Of a DNA stretch of 64,000 nt, positions 8,904-17,061 are shown in pieces; positions within the stretch are counted from its first letter, which is position 1; each line of letters begins with the position of its first letter. Origin of the DNA: Chryseobacterium cheonjiense (GTDB lineage Bacteria > Bacteroidota > Bacteroidia > Flavobacteriales > Weeksellaceae); assembly GCF_012927265.1 (NCBI RefSeq), contig NZ_JABBGF010000001.1:1300502-1364501 (forward strand), given 5' to 3'. A model generated the notes under the pieces. The model did no database searches and was not told the DNA's origin. It saw only the letters and a program-made list of their open reading frames with translations. The translations under genes were made by a program, and so were the position numbers.

Positions 8904-8919
8904 ACATACCTAGGTATGT
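8904..8919. promoter_or_regulatory. Perfect 16-bp palindrome, possible operator
   Basis: ACATACCTAGGTATGT lies in the spacer upstream of the FAD protein gene and behind the serine hydrolase gene. A second short palindrome, TATCATGATA, follows a few bases later. The symmetry suits a dimeric repressor site, but no regulator is linked to it. Confidence 0.35.
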
Positions 8920-8971
8920 AAGAATATCATGATAATAGAGTTTATTTAGAATAGTAAACAGTGATAATATA

Positions 8972-10102
8972 TTACATGATCCTTGAAAATTCTTCAGCAA
9001 AAAGTTTTACCTGGAGTGGCCTTTTCTTTTCATCCACATCCAGTCTGTTATAAAATCCGGTTTTCACAATGACCATTTGCTTTTCTGGGATCATAATAAT
9101 AAACTGGCCTAAAAACCCGTAAAAAAATCGATATTTTAACGATGTTTCATCATCAGCCCATATGGTGAAGCAGAAAGCATCATTTACTTTTGTAGGGGTC
9201 AGCATTCTTTTGCAGTACGCTTCGCTGATGAGCTGTTGCCCATTCCAGCTGCCATTTTGCATAACCAGCTGCCCAATTTTAGCAAAATCTCTCGATGTTG
9301 CATGGATACAGCAGAAGGATTTTTCCACCCCTTTTTGATCGATGCTCCATTTTGCAGGAGATTCCATGCCGAGAGGCTGCCATATTTTTTCAGAAAGGTA
9401 GGTCGCAAGATCTTTTTGGGTTGCTTTTCGTAAGGCAAGACCCAGAAGCTGGGCAGCGACACTCTGGTACTCATAGTTTTGTCCCGGCATTTCCTTACAT
9501 TCGGTTTCAAAAGCCTGTTTTGCAAGATCTTCTACAAAATACTGTTTCGAATTTTCTGAGAAAGGGTGGTGATATTCTTCATTCCAGTCAAGTCCGGCCT
9601 GCATCGTCATAAGATGGTTGAGGGTAATATGTCTGCCGTATCTGCTTTTTTCGTAAGAAGGAAATATGGAAGACAGCAATTGATGTTCCGACTGCAGGTA
9701 ACCGTCGTCAATCGCACATCCTACCAATAATGAAAGAACACCTTTTGCCATTGAAAAAGAATTCATTAAAGATGAAGCGTCGTGATCCTTCCAGTATTCT
9801 TCATAAAGAAGCTTTTTGTCGCGTATGATGACGAGAGATGAAGCTCTTGTTTTTTTCAGTTCTTTAAGAATAGGCTCAGTAAGCTCAGCAGAATTGTAGT
9901 CAGGAGACTTTTCCCACGGTTCCGGATTTTGGTTGGGGATACTTCTTGAGGAAAATATTTCTGCGTCATCACTCGACGGTGTCATCGGTCCTTTTCTGAT
10001 ATTTAATGCAAATGCTTTAAATATAAAGTGATAACCTGAAATAAAGATCAAGGCGATGCATGCTGAAATTGCGGCTATAAATACAGACAGGATTTTTTTC
10101 AT
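8972..10102 (-). CDS. Serine hydrolase, beta-lactamase class C/penicillin-binding-protein fold
   Basis: A 376-residue protein with an N-terminal membrane anchor or signal (residues 5-32). Catalytic SxxK is SMAK (Ser117-Lys120). The second motif is in NYEYQSVAAQLLG, where Tyr-Gln-Ser replaces the classical Tyr-x-Asn, as is usual in the 6-aminohexanoate-dimer hydrolase/esterase-like branch. The C-terminal half contains GFLGQFIIMIPEKQMVIVKTG, the usual last strands. The family includes esterases, D-amino peptidases and lactamases, so antibiotic hydrolysis should not be assumed. It probably acts in the periplasm. It is a single gene with no operon partner. Confidence 0.75.
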   Translation of the reverse strand: MKKILSVFIAAISACIALIFISGYHFIFKAFALNIRKGPMTPSSDDAEIFSSRSIPNQNPEPWEKSPDYNSAELTEPILKELKKTRASSLVIIRDKKLLYEEYWKDHDASSLMNSFSMAKGVLSLLVGCAIDDGYLQSEHQLLSSIFPSYEKSRYGRHITLNHLMTMQAGLDWNEEYHHPFSENSKQYFVEDLAKQAFETECKEMPGQNYEYQSVAAQLLGLALRKATQKDLATYLSEKIWQPLGMESPAKWSIDQKGVEKSFCCIHATSRDFAKIGQLVMQNGSWNGQQLISEAYCKRMLTPTKVNDAFCFTIWADDETSLKYRFFYGFLGQFIIMIPEKQMVIVKTGFYNRLDVDEKKRPLQVKLFAEEFSRIM

Positions 10103-10245
10103 AATGAAATTGAAGGCTCTGCTGTTTTTTTATTCAAAGGCTGTGCCGCCAATATTGAAATCCTGAATTGAAGGTGAAGAATCAGATTTTAAAGTAATAA
10201 AACTGAATTATTTAGGCTAAATATCAAAAGTGTAAACAGCCTTTA

Positions 10246-10527
10246 TCAGTCTTTTATAATTTTTTCAATATTTAATTTGGCAAGCTGGAGCGCTTCTTCG
10301 GCCTCCTGAAAAATAATTTTCATGGAAATCTGGAAGCCATTTACCATAAAGTAGGTGACCTTACTTTCCGTGTCAAAGCTCAAAAAAGTTATCTGGTTAG
10401 CATTAATAATTAAAGGACTGCCTGAAGTTTTTGCACCGTCAATAGAATTGGGCTTGCTGATTTTGATGATGCTTGAGGCTTTAATGTAGATTAGTCCCTC
10501 TTTGGTTGCTTTTATGGTATAAGACAC
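10246..10527 (-). CDS. Small hypothetical protein
   Basis: A 93-residue soluble protein with a regular alternation of hydrophobic residues in strands (GLIYIKASSIIKIS, QITFLSFDT, KVTYFMVNGFQISM) followed by a C-terminal amphipathic helix (EEALQLAKLNIEKIIKD). This looks like a small beta-barrel or PH-like fold capped by a helix. There is no signal peptide or metal motif. Family not recognised. It is isolated between the hydrolase and the AraC regulator, with spacers on both sides. Confidence 0.5.
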   Translation of the reverse strand: MSYTIKATKEGLIYIKASSIIKISKPNSIDGAKTSGSPLIINANQITFLSFDTESKVTYFMVNGFQISMKIIFQEAEEALQLAKLNIEKIIKD

Positions 10528-10631
10528 CTTAATTTTTTGCTAATGTACTAAAACATTGAAGACAATGTGGGAATCGTGGTACTTTAAACAAATATAATTA
10601 CTCATAATCATTTATGGTTACCTATTAAATG

Positions 10632-11513
10632 TCAGGATTTTTGAATTTTATTTTGTGTTCTATACATCTTAGGAGACTTGGCTGTGACAGATTTGAAATA
10701 TTTTCCGAAATGTGAATTATCGGTAAATCCAAGCTCGTAGGAAATTTCCGTCACCGAGAGGTTGGTATGCAGCAGGAGTCTTTCAGCTTCCAGTATGACG
10801 CGATTTTTTATAAACTGTCCCGCACTCAGAGCAAGATATTGTTTAATAAGCGTATTCAGATAATTTGGAGTCAGGTGCAGTTTTTCAGCATAAGGAGCTG
10901 TAGTTTTAGATTCCTTATAATGCTGGTCGACAAGTTCTGAGAACTTTTCTACGACTTGTCTTTTATGATCGGCAGGCGAATTACGCCCTTGCTTCATTTT
11001 TGAAGCTCTTATACACCTTAAAATAAATATCTTCAGCTGCATACAGATCATTTCTTTAGTAAACAGGCGATTTCTGCCGTATTCTTTTCTGATGATGTAA
11101 AAATTCTGCCAGAATTCTGCCACAGACGAAACATTGAGATCGATGATCTGCGGCATTTCGGCCATTGCGGTATCGCTTCGGATAAGTTTATTACCGGTAT
11201 AAACATAATTGTAGAAAGACTTCGTGAACAGAACAGCATATCCTTTTGCACCGGATAAAAAATTGAAAGAGTAAGCCTGATTGTAATTTATGAAAACCAG
11301 ACAGTCTTTTTTAATTTCATAAAGCTGATCATCAATAATTACTGAGCCTCCGGTATCTTTAAAAAGAAAAAGGGTATAAAACCGGTTTCTCCAATGCTTA
11401 TTAGCATCAATTCTGTCAAACAATTGAGCAATAGGAATGATCAGTACTTCATTTTTCAGGTGGTGTACTTTCTCCAGATGATGAAGTTGCAGCGTTTTGA
11501 TATCCTGTTTCAA
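10632..11513 (-). CDS. AraC family transcriptional regulator
   Basis: A 293-residue regulator. The N-terminal half (about 1-180) resembles a cupin-type ligand-binding domain with FLFKDTGGSVIIDDQLYEIKKDCLVFIN. The C-terminal half has the two helix-turn-helix units: AEKLHLTPNYLNTLIKQYL and VTEISYELGFTDNSHFGKYFKSVT, ending near PKMYRTQ. It is transcribed toward the hypothetical gene at 10246 and lies about 70 bases beyond the stop of the racemase-like gene, which is on the same strand. Its targets are unknown; it may control itself or a close neighbour. Confidence 0.8.
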   Translation of the reverse strand: MKQDIKTLQLHHLEKVHHLKNEVLIIPIAQLFDRIDANKHWRNRFYTLFLFKDTGGSVIIDDQLYEIKKDCLVFINYNQAYSFNFLSGAKGYAVLFTKSFYNYVYTGNKLIRSDTAMAEMPQIIDLNVSSVAEFWQNFYIIRKEYGRNRLFTKEMICMQLKIFILRCIRASKMKQGRNSPADHKRQVVEKFSELVDQHYKESKTTAPYAEKLHLTPNYLNTLIKQYLALSAGQFIKNRVILEAERLLLHTNLSVTEISYELGFTDNSHFGKYFKSVTAKSPKMYRTQNKIQKS

Positions 11514-11585
11514 AATATAAGCTTTTCCGTTTATCCATAAATCTTAATACCGCACAAAGCGTCTGGCATGGAACATCTGTTCAAA

Positions 11586-12698
11586 TCATACTACTGCCTT
11601 TACAGGGGTGTTTTTTATTTTTCCTGTATTAATGATTTTCTTATCAACATAGTCTGAATTCATCGCCCGCAAAACAGCAAGATAGCGTACTCCGAAATTA
11701 AGCTCATCACCTACTTTCAGATTTTTGGTATCATCCGTAATGTTCAGAATCATCATATCTGAGCTTGCTCCCAGAATTTCAATCCCTTCGTGAAGAGGAT
11801 AAACCTGTTTGATATCGATATCCAGAACACCCAGATCTACAATGGCCCGCACCGAAGTTTTATCCCGGTCTTTCTCATCATATTCAGGACTGTCGCCAGT
11901 AAGGTTTTTACCAACTTTTCCGGTAGGAACCATTGGTTTTTCAATTATTTCTATTACTTCTGCAGTCAGGGTAAAAACATCCTGATGCATCCCTTTGAGA
12001 ACGGTATCGTTAAAAACGTCGGTCCCGAAGAAAAGACTTTCTCCAACGCGGAAATGGTTGATTTCTTCTGGAACATTTCCCTTGCTGAGAAGAGGAATTG
12101 TAACGGATGATCCGGCACTGATGTAGGGGATTTCTTTTTTAAAACGCTGTTGGGCATTTCGTCTGTAGGCTACGAGCTGACTTAATTTTCCGCGGTCGGG
12201 AAGAATACCGTTCAGGCATTTCAGGTTTGTTCCGATTCCCGAAACTTCAATATTCGGAAGCTTTAAAACTTCAGCGTAAAAGTCAGGAAGAGAATCAGCC
12301 ATGATGCCTTCCCGAAGCTCACCCATTTCTATCATAATAACAATCCTGTGAATCTTTTTTTGTTTAAAAGCTTCTTCGGATAATGCTTTTATGGTTTCAA
12401 GTTCAGAATTAAAGCTTACATCTGCATATTTCACAATGCTTTCTGCAAGACGTTTTGCTGGAGGCTTAATGTAAACGGTTTTGGTTTCGGGTGACAGCTC
12501 TTTGATTTTTCTCAGATTACTGAGACGCGAATCACAGATATCATTATCTGTTACGGAAAGAAGACTTTTCAGGAATGTTTCATTTCCGCAGAGAAGTTTG
12601 GCAACGACTGCCCATTCTATTTTGTGACTGCTGAAAAGATGATTCAGAAAATCATAATTTTTTGCAAGCTTTTGTGTATTTAAAGTGATATAAGACAT
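11586..12698 (-). CDS. Alanine/ornithine racemase-like PLP enzyme
   Basis: A 370-residue fold-type III PLP enzyme. The cofactor lysine is expected at Lys34 in WAVVAKLLCGN. The barrel follows, with VIMIEMGELREG (about 121-132), SAGSSVTIPLL (about 195-205) and HFRVGESLFFGTDV, matching the ornithine racemase/YhfX branch rather than biosynthetic Alr. The C-terminal beta domain contains ILGASSDMMILNITD. It would racemise a free amino acid in the cytosol. It is the last gene of a tight minus-strand set (UspA, GNAT, racemase) with 1-10 base gaps, so all three probably share a transcript. Substrate is uncertain. Confidence 0.7.
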   Translation of the reverse strand: MSYITLNTQKLAKNYDFLNHLFSSHKIEWAVVAKLLCGNETFLKSLLSVTDNDICDSRLSNLRKIKELSPETKTVYIKPPAKRLAESIVKYADVSFNSELETIKALSEEAFKQKKIHRIVIMIEMGELREGIMADSLPDFYAEVLKLPNIEVSGIGTNLKCLNGILPDRGKLSQLVAYRRNAQQRFKKEIPYISAGSSVTIPLLSKGNVPEEINHFRVGESLFFGTDVFNDTVLKGMHQDVFTLTAEVIEIIEKPMVPTGKVGKNLTGDSPEYDEKDRDKTSVRAIVDLGVLDIDIKQVYPLHEGIEILGASSDMMILNITDDTKNLKVGDELNFGVRYLAVLRAMNSDYVDKKIINTGKIKNTPVKAVV

Positions 12699-12699
12699 A

Positions 12700-13143
12700 T
12701 TATTTTTTTAATCGCATTTCTAGATACTTTGTTTTAAATCCAAGCTTTTCGTAAAGATGCCTGGCGGGATTTTCGTTTTCACAGTGAAGTGCGATATCTC
12801 CTTCTGTGGTTTCGATAACCTTCTGCATTATTTTTTTTCCTATTCCCTGACCTCTGGATTCTTTATCTGTCGCGATATAAACGAGAATGTTTTCAGGAAT
12901 ATAGCCGCTCATGCCTGTTTTATTGACAACGCAGACTCCTTTTAGTGTTCCTGATTGTTGGTCTGTTGCGGTTACAATTGTTCCGCCGGGTTTATTTTCT
13001 TTTCCTAAGGCATAATTTATGGCTTTTTTGATGTCATTCTCATGATCACCGTACTTGCCGAGATGCTCGAAAAGGAATTCTGTAAATTTAATTTCAGTAG
13101 CTTCAGTAGTTTGTTTAGGGTTGTATATTTCTATTGTTATCAT
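12700..13143 (-). CDS. GNAT family N-acetyltransferase
   Basis: A 147-residue acetyltransferase. The acetyl-CoA pyrophosphate loop is RGQGIGKKIMQKVIE (about 96-110, R/QxxGxG/A type), preceded by the strand ILVYIATDKES and followed by ALHCENENPARHLYEKLGF, the standard motif A/B order. It lies one base from the racemase gene and ten from the UspA gene, so it is likely co-transcribed. The acceptor is unknown; a free amino acid is possible given the racemase neighbour (inference). Confidence 0.8.
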   Translation of the reverse strand: MITIEIYNPKQTTEATEIKFTEFLFEHLGKYGDHENDIKKAINYALGKENKPGGTIVTATDQQSGTLKGVCVVNKTGMSGYIPENILVYIATDKESRGQGIGKKIMQKVIETTEGDIALHCENENPARHLYEKLGFKTKYLEMRLKK

Positions 13144-13152
13144 CGGTTGTTA

Positions 13153-14061
13153 TTATCCCGGAAAGGGTAGTGTAATATCATAACCTGCCGGTTCCGGATC
13201 CTGGCCCGGGATGTCGCTGTCTTTAAAAAACAACAGCGGGACAGATGTGTTATTAATAATTTGTTTAAAAAAATTCTCTGAAAAGAATGACTTCCAGCTT
13301 TCTTCATCCTGATACGTAAGGATAATTAAATCAAACTCGGCATCTTTGGAAGCTTTGGAAATTTCCACGGCTTTATCATTGCTTACAACGAATGAAGTAT
13401 AATGTTCGGTATTACTCACTTTCAGAGATTCTCTCATTTTTATAAAAGCTCTTCGAATGGCGGTAGGATTTTCATCTCCCGAGATTCCGAAAAGACTGAT
13501 GAGTCCTTTGTTCTTTTCAGCAATGAGTTTTGATATCTCCAGTTTTTCATTAAGCTTTTCCAAGACTCGCACAGGCACCAGGATTTTCTCAAATTTGTAC
13601 TTATGGGAACCTTCCGGCATTAAAAGTACAGAACAGTTCACTCCGGTGAGTATCTGATAGGATGATGATCCCAGAATCAGTTCACGAAGTCCTTGTTTTC
13701 CGGATGTTCCGGTTATAACAATGTCAACTGAATCTTCCTCAATAATTTTATTGATGCTGTTTGTGATTGTATCTGTACCAATTCGTGTTAAAAACTCAAT
13801 ATCATTATAGGACTGTTGCAGGGAATTTTTTATAAGTTCGAGGCTGTTTTCCGCATCATTATATTGTTTGCTTATGGTATCTTCTCCTACCATCTGCCTG
13901 CCGGTCCGGTCGATTATAAAAAATTTCATCACGTTATGAAACAGAATGATGCGTGCTTTATGACGCCGTGCCATATGTACGGCCAGCATAGTGGCGCTAT
14001 CGGTCTTTACGGTAAAATCGATAGCAACAAGTATTGTTTTTATTTTGGTGTATTTTTCCAT
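13153..14061 (-). CDS. Tandem universal stress protein (UspA)
   Basis: A 302-residue cytosolic protein made of two Usp domains. The first begins IKTILVAIDFT and has the nucleotide-binding GTSGKQGLRELILGSSSYQI block (about 118-137), close to the GxxGx9GS/T ATP motif. The second begins FEKILVPVRV near residue 155 and lacks that glycine motif, so it probably does not bind ATP. Two-domain UspA proteins are common in Bacteroidota and are induced by stress or stasis. It is the first gene of the UspA-GNAT-racemase set. Confidence 0.8.
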   Translation of the reverse strand: MEKYTKIKTILVAIDFTVKTDSATMLAVHMARRHKARIILFHNVMKFFIIDRTGRQMVGEDTISKQYNDAENSLELIKNSLQQSYNDIEFLTRIGTDTITNSINKIIEEDSVDIVITGTSGKQGLRELILGSSSYQILTGVNCSVLLMPEGSHKYKFEKILVPVRVLEKLNEKLEISKLIAEKNKGLISLFGISGDENPTAIRRAFIKMRESLKVSNTEHYTSFVVSNDKAVEISKASKDAEFDLIILTYQDEESWKSFFSENFFKQIINNTSVPLLFFKDSDIPGQDPEPAGYDITLPFPG

Positions 14062-14638
14062 ATCAATTGTGATTTAGAGTACAAAATTACGGCCAAGCAT
14101 TGTAAAATAGTGTCACGATTTATTGATATTATGGTATATTTTACTTATAGAGTTGCGGTTAAATGATAAAAATATATTAAATATACTTTTATTTATAGCA
14201 GTTGGTGGCTTAAAAAAAATAAAAAAATATTAATTAAAAAATACAAGATGTAAAAAGTGGAGTTATTTCTCCTGATTTATTCTGTAAAAAGTCCTTTCTA
14301 TCAATATTTACATTATATTTTAATGATTATCAATATATTAAAAATAATATGTTAGCCGCTCTTTTAAATTAATTCTCCTGTATGTCCAGATATATAAATT
14401 CTCAAATTAGAAAACTATTTTATATTTTAATGGATTTTTAAGTTTTATTTTGCATTTCTATTCTTAAATCCGAATATATTTTAGTAAATTTGAATTCAAT
14501 ATGCGGTGATATAAAAAATTCCGGAGTAAAATTTTATGTGCATTTTAGTATAGGAAATAAGAAGTAAATATTATATTTTTACTATGTCTAAATTTCGGTT
14601 GTAAAACTTATATTTAGATGCTAAAAATTATTTTTACT
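14062..14638. other. AT-rich spacer, no gene recognised
   Basis: About 575 bases between the divergent UspA and lipoprotein genes, very AT-rich. It probably contains the promoters of both, but no TAnnTTTG element with good spacing stands out. No RNA fold was recognised. Confidence 0.4.
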
Positions 14639-14923
14639 ATGAACATAAAACTATTATTATCCGGAGTCTTATTATTGTCCCTTTTAGCGGCTTGTTCGGA
14701 TAGGTATGAAGAAGAAAATCCATACCAGGAACCAATTGAAAGCTCTCAGGCTTTTAAACAAGCAGGTAAACAGGGCAGTGAAACGGCGAAAACAACAGAT
14801 TCAACGAAAACCAAGGAAATTATCAATGCACCACAAGCAATCCCAACAGAATTCTCCACAGAGCAGGGAACAGCGGATACAGGAGAAACAATTGATCCGA
14901 CAAAACCGGACAGGCCTAAGTAA
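14639..14923 (+). CDS. Small lipoprotein
   Basis: A 94-residue protein from MNIKLLLSGV, preferred over an ATG seven codons upstream because it gives a normal signal peptide. Residues 1-17 are hydrophobic and end in the lipobox LLAAC, so the mature protein is a lipidated, highly polar tail rich in Glu, Gln, Thr and Lys (ENPYQEPIESSQ, TTDSTKTKE) with no evident fold. It overlaps the next gene slightly if that gene starts at a TTG. It is probably a lineage-specific envelope protein. Function unknown. Confidence 0.6.
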   Translation: MNIKLLLSGVLLLSLLAACSDRYEEENPYQEPIESSQAFKQAGKQGSETAKTTDSTKTKEIINAPQAIPTEFSTEQGTADTGETIDPTKPDRPK

Positions 14924-15389
14924 ACTCATTATTGAGATTACGGCTTCGGCTTTTGTCATTATTTCAGCTATATTGCCTTTTTTGAACAATATAGTAGGTT
15001 ACTTTATTGATGTAAATGTACAGCTTGAGAATAATGCCGGTGTAAGAAGTCTCGATCTTGATTCTGCTATTTATTTTTTATCGATACCGGTTTGTATGAT
15101 ACTGTTGGCGCTGGGCGGTTTGTTCAGAGCAAACAGATTTACTTTCTATGCAGCCCTGATATCGGGATATTTTCACTTAAGCACCTATGTGAAATTTGTG
15201 TTTTTTAATCAGAACAAAATTTCGGCTATTGCAGATGCTGCAATAATCTGTCTGCTTTTAGTGATTATCGTCCTTGTATTTCTGCTTGACAGGTATTACA
15301 GGAAAATTTATCTCCTTGATAAATTTAATAACAGTACGCTTGAAAGATTTTCTTCCATATTATTTAAACGTTTAGGAAAAAATGAGTAG
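14892..15389 (+). CDS. Hypothetical membrane protein, probable TTG start
   Basis: The frame is open from 14706, but the first 60 codons are a Lys/Arg/Gln-rich shadow of the lipoprotein gene. A TTG at 14892 gives a 165-residue protein with a short basic start and four hydrophobic segments: IIEITASAFVIISAILPFLNNIV, AIYFLSIPVCMILLALGGLF, FYAALISGYFHLSTYVKFVFF and IADAAIICLLLVIIVLVFLLD. The tail is basic (KFNNSTLERFSSILFKRLGKNE), so likely cytoplasmic. It overlaps the lipoprotein end by about 30 bases and the next gene's ATG by 8, so the three form one operon. Family not recognised. A frameshift fusing it to the lipoprotein is the alternative. Confidence 0.5.
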   Translation: MIRQNRTGLSKLIIEITASAFVIISAILPFLNNIVGYFIDVNVQLENNAGVRSLDLDSAIYFLSIPVCMILLALGGLFRANRFTFYAALISGYFHLSTYVKFVFFNQNKISAIADAAIICLLLVIIVLVFLLDRYYRKIYLLDKFNNSTLERFSSILFKRLGKNE

Positions 15390-15639
15390 TCACAGAGAAA
15401 GATTAAAGATTCTTGTTGCTCTCTCGGATAAATTATGGGAAGATTATGACAATACGGTAATATCTGAGGAGGAATATATAAGAAAAATGAATTTGGTAAA
15501 GAAGGAAATTAATAACGGATTTATCAAAACCCTTGAAGAGCTGGAAGTATTTACCAGTGAACTTGGGTATATCGTTATGTCTGTGCCTACGAAAAGTTTC
15601 ATCTACGGCTCGGAAAAGATTATTATCAACAAAAACTAA
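15382..15639 (+). CDS. Small helical hypothetical protein
   Basis: An 85-residue soluble protein. The first 55 residues look alpha-helical and charged (RERLKILVALSDKLWEDYDN, EEEYIRKMNLVKKEINNG). The last 30 are more beta-like (ELGYIVMSVPTKSFIYGSEKIII). Its ATG overlaps the end of the membrane protein gene, indicating translational coupling. Its stop lies three bases from the stop of the convergent XRE regulator. Family not recognised. Confidence 0.55.
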   Translation: MSSHRERLKILVALSDKLWEDYDNTVISEEEYIRKMNLVKKEINNGFIKTLEELEVFTSELGYIVMSVPTKSFIYGSEKIIINKN

Positions 15640-15641
15640 AT

Positions 15642-16106
15642 TTATTTAGCAGGTGTTTTCATTGCTGAAAGAATTTCATGTAACATTTTATTCTGTTCTG
15701 AAATCGCTTTGCTGTATTTCTTTTCAATTTTACTGATCTGGCTTTGTAAAAACATTAATGTCTTGTCCTGAGCATTATACTGGGCAAAAAGATTCGCAAG
15801 CAGATCCCCAATTTTATCATTAAAATCATTAGTATAAAGATCATCATTCTGATGGTCTTTTTTGTTTTCTTCCGTTTGCGTCAGCAATTCACCTTCACCT
15901 GTAATAAGCCATACAAGATTATCATTCAAATCAGGATAAACTCTTAGGATTTTGGCAAGCTTGTCTACACCCAGGTCACTTTTAAGTCCGGCGCCTTTAA
16001 AATTCGATGCTGAAATCCCGGTTTCTCTGTAAAAAGATTCCTTTTTGATGTTGTTTGTTTCCAAAAAAATTAAAATTCTTTCTTTTGTAGTCTGAATTTT
16101 GTCCAT
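15642..16106 (-). CDS. XRE-type helix-turn-helix regulator (phage-repressor-like)
   Basis: A 154-residue protein from MDKIQTTKERILIF. The open frame extends 17 codons upstream, but the promoter element at 16144-16151 would then sit inside the gene, so the internal ATG is chosen. An N-terminal DNA-binding domain (KKESFYRETGISASNFKGAG, then VDKLAKILRVYPDLNDNLVWLITGEG, the LNxxWLxTGEG end typical of CI-like Bacteroidota repressors) is followed by a low-complexity linker and a coiled-coil tail (LMFLQSQISKIEKKYSKAISEQNKMLHEIL) for oligomerisation. No peptidase domain. It is divergent from the two DUF6876 genes, which it probably represses together with itself. Confidence 0.7.
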   Translation of the reverse strand: MDKIQTTKERILIFLETNNIKKESFYRETGISASNFKGAGLKSDLGVDKLAKILRVYPDLNDNLVWLITGEGELLTQTEENKKDHQNDDLYTNDFNDKIGDLLANLFAQYNAQDKTLMFLQSQISKIEKKYSKAISEQNKMLHEILSAMKTPAK

Positions 16107-16135
16107 AATTGTTTTTTTATAGTCGGAATTTAGTC
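16088..16135. promoter_or_regulatory. Pair of 16-bp direct repeats, candidate operators
   Basis: TAGTCTGAATTTTGTC (16088-16103) and TAGTCGGAATTTAGTC (16120-16135) agree at 14 of 16 positions and are 32 bases apart start to start, about three helical turns. The second abuts the divergent -7 elements; the first covers the regulator's first codons. They suit autoregulation by the XRE protein, which is not shown. Confidence 0.45.
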
Positions 16136-16151
16136 TATATTTGCAAAGATA
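16136..16151. promoter_or_regulatory. Back-to-back divergent -7 elements
   Basis: TATATTTG (16136-16143, plus strand) directly abuts CAAAGATA (16144-16151, TATCTTTG on the minus strand), making a near-perfect 16-bp palindrome. TTG trimers lie about 24 bases upstream on each strand, slightly long for a -33 box. It serves the XRE gene and the first DUF6876 gene. Confidence 0.55.
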
Positions 16152-16178
16152 AAACAAAATTATAGAATATTAATACAA

Positions 16179-16613
16179 ATGAAAAATTATATGCAATCGG
16201 CGAATGACTACTACCGTCATTTTATACAGCCAAGAGATTTTGTTGAATTCAGTTCCGGATATTTTCTTTCCGAAGGACTTTTTAGAATATCTGGTGAAAC
16301 GCAATGCTACTGGCTTTTACAGATTATTTGTTTTCAGGAGAAAGCAGGGGGGCAACAACTGATGGAGTTTTGGAACCTGAAAAGGACAGAAGGACTTGAA
16401 TATTTACTTCAGTGTAGAGACAGCTCAGGAAATGCTCTTTTTGAAAACACATTTATCTCGCCGGATTTTTTATTTGATGAAATCACAATTTGGAAGATGG
16501 GCAGTTATCTGATCTTACCGACTGAATATAATGAATTTGTAAAGCTTATCAAAAATGATGCAGTGAATCATCCTTCCAAAAAAACGGATGATCTTAAAAT
16601 AGAATTGAACTAA
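16179..16613 (+). CDS. DUF6876 family protein
   Basis: A 144-residue soluble protein matching the DUF6876 pattern in order: DYYRHF near the start, EGLFRISGETQCYWLLQIICF (about 32-52), FWNLKR, LLQCRDSSGNALFENTF and the end ILPTEYNEF. The family is frequent on Bacteroidota mobile elements and plasmids, and its role is unknown. It is the first of two tandem paralogues expressed from a promoter overlapping that of the XRE regulator, which suggests repressor control. No transfer or phage genes accompany it here. Confidence 0.65.
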   Translation: MKNYMQSANDYYRHFIQPRDFVEFSSGYFLSEGLFRISGETQCYWLLQIICFQEKAGGQQLMEFWNLKRTEGLEYLLQCRDSSGNALFENTFISPDFLFDEITIWKMGSYLILPTEYNEFVKLIKNDAVNHPSKKTDDLKIELN

Positions 16614-16648
16614 ATAAAGAACTAAGAATAATTTTATAAACTAATTTC

Positions 16649-17023
16649 ATGAGTATTAAAAGAAACAAAAAAAGAAACTCCGTAAACACTCTTTACGATT
16701 CTTACACCTCAACAGAAGAACTGTTTGATTTCAAAAAAGGTTACAAACTAACGAAAGGAATTGTAGATGTATCCTCTGAAGAAGACTGCGACTGGCTTCT
16801 GGAGCTTATCCTGGAAGAACAATCGAAACTGAACTGTGACGTTCAAAACTGGCATCTTAAAAGAATTGAAGGAAATCTTTTTATGCTTTACTGTACCGAT
16901 CAGAACGGCGTGGTACTTACTGAGGTAAATGATCTTTCAATCCGTTTTTATTTCGATGATCTCTTCTTACTGGTAAAGAACAACCTGCTTTGTCTGCCGA
17001 TAGAATCGAAAATGTATGCATAA
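16649..17023 (+). CDS. DUF6876 family protein, second paralogue
   Basis: A 124-residue paralogue of the preceding protein. Shared features in order are DFKKGYKLTKGIVDVSSEEDCDWLLELI, WHLKRIEGNLFMLYCTDQNGVVLTE, and the end LLCLPIESK in place of LILPTEYNEF. The DYYRHF start is not conserved (YDSYTSTEE instead), so it is a diverged copy. It begins 35 bases after the first copy and is probably co-transcribed. Tandem retention of two diverged copies behind one repressor suggests related but distinct targets (inference). Confidence 0.6.
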   Translation: MSIKRNKKRNSVNTLYDSYTSTEELFDFKKGYKLTKGIVDVSSEEDCDWLLELILEEQSKLNCDVQNWHLKRIEGNLFMLYCTDQNGVVLTEVNDLSIRFYFDDLFLLVKNNLLCLPIESKMYA

Positions 17024-17061
17024 GCTTCAGCAGTACTTAGTACGCTTAAACCTAAGATTAT

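Noticed and set aside
9199..9612. Overlapping frames on both strands within the serine hydrolase gene
   Set aside because: The hydrolase frame has the SxxK motif and normal length; the others are compositional shadows.
8972..10102. Antibiotic-resistance beta-lactamase
   Set aside because: Only the general SxxK serine-hydrolase fold is seen; the Tyr-x-Asn motif is replaced, and most such family members are esterases or peptidases.
15642..17023. Prophage remnant
   Set aside because: A phage-repressor-like protein is present, but no integrase, replication, packaging or structural genes and no attachment repeats were seen.
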